From Legionella genomosp. 1 (lineage in GTDB: Bacteria; Pseudomonadota; Gammaproteobacteria; Legionellales; Legionellaceae): 14,990 nt of DNA. Position numbers and translations under genes: made by a program. The notes beneath the pieces were generated by a model. That model was not told the origin of the DNA. It made no database searches and saw only the letters and a program-made list of their open reading frames with translations. The stretch is taken from contig CAMBHM010000008.1 in NCBI GenBank assembly GCA_945867185.1, positions 1-14,990 of the forward strand, in the 5' to 3' direction. Below are positions 14,001 through 14,990 of this stretch, piece after piece. Every line of letters starts with the position of its first letter. Within the stretch, counting starts at the first letter, position 1.

Positions 14001-14725
14001 TTGAAGCGATCTTCATCTCCGATCTCCATTTAAGTCCTCACGAGCCACTTATCACAGCACGATTTGAACGCTTTATTCATTGGGCCGCACAACGGACACG
14101 ATCGTTATATATTTTAGGGGACTTGTTTCATGTCTGGTCAGGCGATGATCTCATAGAGCCTTGGAGTCTTGCCATTGCCGAGCAGTTGGCGTGGCTTGCG
14201 TCGTCTGGGGTGGCTGTTTATTTCATGCCTGGCAATCGAGATTTTTTAGTAGGGCAGCGCTTTGCAGCCTTGGCGTCTCTCACGATACTGCCTGATCCCT
14301 ATTGCCTGATTGTCGGACAAACCCCTGTGTTATTGACGCATGGAGACAGGTACTGTACCAACGACAAAGGCCATCAATGGTTACGTCGTTTCACACGCAA
14401 CCGATGGTTTGCACCTCTGTTTTTTTATGTTCCAAAATCTATTCGTCAAAAAATGGTCATGCAAGCGCGTAGTCGAAGTCAATCGAATCGATCGAAACCC
14501 GAGGCTGCGTTTGCGATCGTGGTGCCACAGATGTTGAAGCATCTAGAAACGTACCAGGTTTCCTTGGTGGTCCATGGGCATATTCACAAACCGGGGCAGC
14601 ATACCCACGGCCTTCAAACAACCGTTTATGAGCAATACGTCCTGAGTGATTGGGATGACAATCCCACCATTTTGTGCTATGATCAATCAAAGAAATTTTA
14701 TTTTAAGCTTTTCTTGGGGGTGTAA
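13997..14725 (+). CDS. lpxH: UDP-2,3-diacylglucosamine diphosphatase LpxH
   Basis: LpxH hydrolyses UDP-2,3-diacylglucosamine to lipid X and UMP, the fourth step of lipid A synthesis, at the cytoplasmic face of the inner membrane. The 242 residues match E. coli (240). The calcineurin-like phosphoesterase ligands are D9 and H11 in SDLHLS, D42 in GDLFHVWSGDD, N80 in GNRDF, H115 in THGDRYC, and H195 and H197 in HGHIHKPG. The common FEAW/FEYW segment reads FHVW here, a mild variation. ATG 13997 overlaps the minC stop (ATGA). Its presence implies an outer membrane with lipid A. The basic segment around 157-167 (RSRSQSNRSK) lies where E. coli has its substrate-binding S160/N164/K167. Confidence 0.97.
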   Translation: MIEAIFISDLHLSPHEPLITARFERFIHWAAQRTRSLYILGDLFHVWSGDDLIEPWSLAIAEQLAWLASSGVAVYFMPGNRDFLVGQRFAALASLTILPDPYCLIVGQTPVLLTHGDRYCTNDKGHQWLRRFTRNRWFAPLFFYVPKSIRQKMVMQARSRSQSNRSKPEAAFAIVVPQMLKHLETYQVSLVVHGHIHKPGQHTHGLQTTVYEQYVLSDWDDNPTILCYDQSKKFYFKLFLGV

Positions 14726-14726
14726 T

Positions 14727-14990
14727 ATGGTGATGCCTGGTCCTTCTCTAGCACAACAACTGAAAGAGAACTTACAACGACAAGAGAATGAAGCGGCCGC
14801 TCAGAAAGCAAAGGAAAAAGCTTTTACCGCATGGGCGAGCGCAAGAGGACAAGCCAAAGGGTTGAGAGCGACATTCGATCGAAAAGAGGCAAAAGATTTT
14901 GATGAAGCCTATAAGGAATTTGTAGAGAACTGTAGGGACTTAGCTGGGTATGACAGCTTTTTGTCAGGTGCTATGCAACTTTGGGCTCAA
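14727..14990 (+). CDS. unrecognised protein, N-terminal part only (continues past right edge)
   Basis: I do not recognise this gene. It starts one base after the lpxH stop, at ATG 14727 with GGGGG (14716-14720) six bases upstream; an ATG at 14733 is a poorer choice. The 88 visible codons are open to the edge. The protein begins MVMPGPSLAQQLKENLQRQE and has no signal peptide or membrane segment. Residues about 8-35 are rich in Gln, Glu, Lys and Ala (QQLKENLQRQENEAAAQKAK), typical of an amphipathic helix or coiled coil. The next stretch (about 45-75) is highly charged, with aromatic residues. Composition is soluble and helical. Context suggests co-transcription with minC-lpxH. A secreted effector, a phasin-like or a structural helical protein would all fit, and none is supported. 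Confidence 0.75.
   Translation, partial: MVMPGPSLAQQLKENLQRQENEAAAQKAKEKAFTAWASARGQAKGLRATFDRKEAKDFDEAYKEFVENCRDLAGYDSFLSGAMQLWAQ

Overview
The window is an ordinary-looking, densely packed bacterial chromosome segment. The lipid A enzyme LpxH, MinC, the PilZ/HolB/TatD trio and the rpmF-plsX-fab cluster point to a Gram-negative gammaproteobacterium. Protein similarity to recalled E. coli and Pseudomonas sequences is high throughout. A relative of Legionellales/Coxiellaceae is a guess from gene order only, and no marker here decides it. There is no insertion sequence, phage gene, CRISPR array, tRNA or rRNA. No gene-free stretch exceeds about 140 bases.

Layout: (1) 1-736, minus strand: the N-terminal two thirds of mnmA (tRNA 2-thiouridylase), running off the left edge. 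(2) 737-874: a divergent promoter region with a perfect 8-bp palindrome inside the predicted rpmF promoter. (3) 875-5468, plus: rpmF, plsX, fabH, fabG, acpP, fabF. This is the type II fatty-acid synthesis cluster headed by ribosomal protein L32. FabD, normally between fabH and fabG, is absent; only 30 bases separate the two genes. (4) 5480-11566, plus: mltG, tmk, holB, pilZ, tatD, anmK, pabB. These cover peptidoglycan chain termination, dTMP kinase, the DNA polymerase delta prime subunit, type IV pilus control, a TatD nuclease, anhydro-MurNAc recycling and p-aminobenzoate synthesis. (5) 11563-13227, minus: fadD, a long-chain acyl-CoA synthetase, convergent with pabB and sharing four bases with it. 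(6) 13284-14990, plus, divergent from fadD: minC, lpxH and the start of an unrecognised gene cut by the right edge.

How the parts fit: PlsX, FabH, FabG, AcpP and FabF make and use acyl-ACP for membrane lipid. FadD activates exogenous fatty acids. LpxH makes lipid A precursor. MltG produces 1,6-anhydroMurNAc ends, and AnmK phosphorylates the anhydro sugar released on recycling. Many neighbours overlap by 4 bases (ATGA), implying translational coupling. plsX, fabG, fabF and fadD start at TTG or GTG, whereas acpP has an ATG and a strong ribosome binding site, as expected for a carrier protein needed in excess.

I found no convincing new biological system. The observations most worth checking are the missing fabD (with a 10-codon reading frame in its place), the palindrome lying exactly in the rpmF promoter spacer, a long hairpin between mltG and tmk, minC without minDE next to it, homopolymer tracts inside coding genes, and the unrecognised gene at the right edge.
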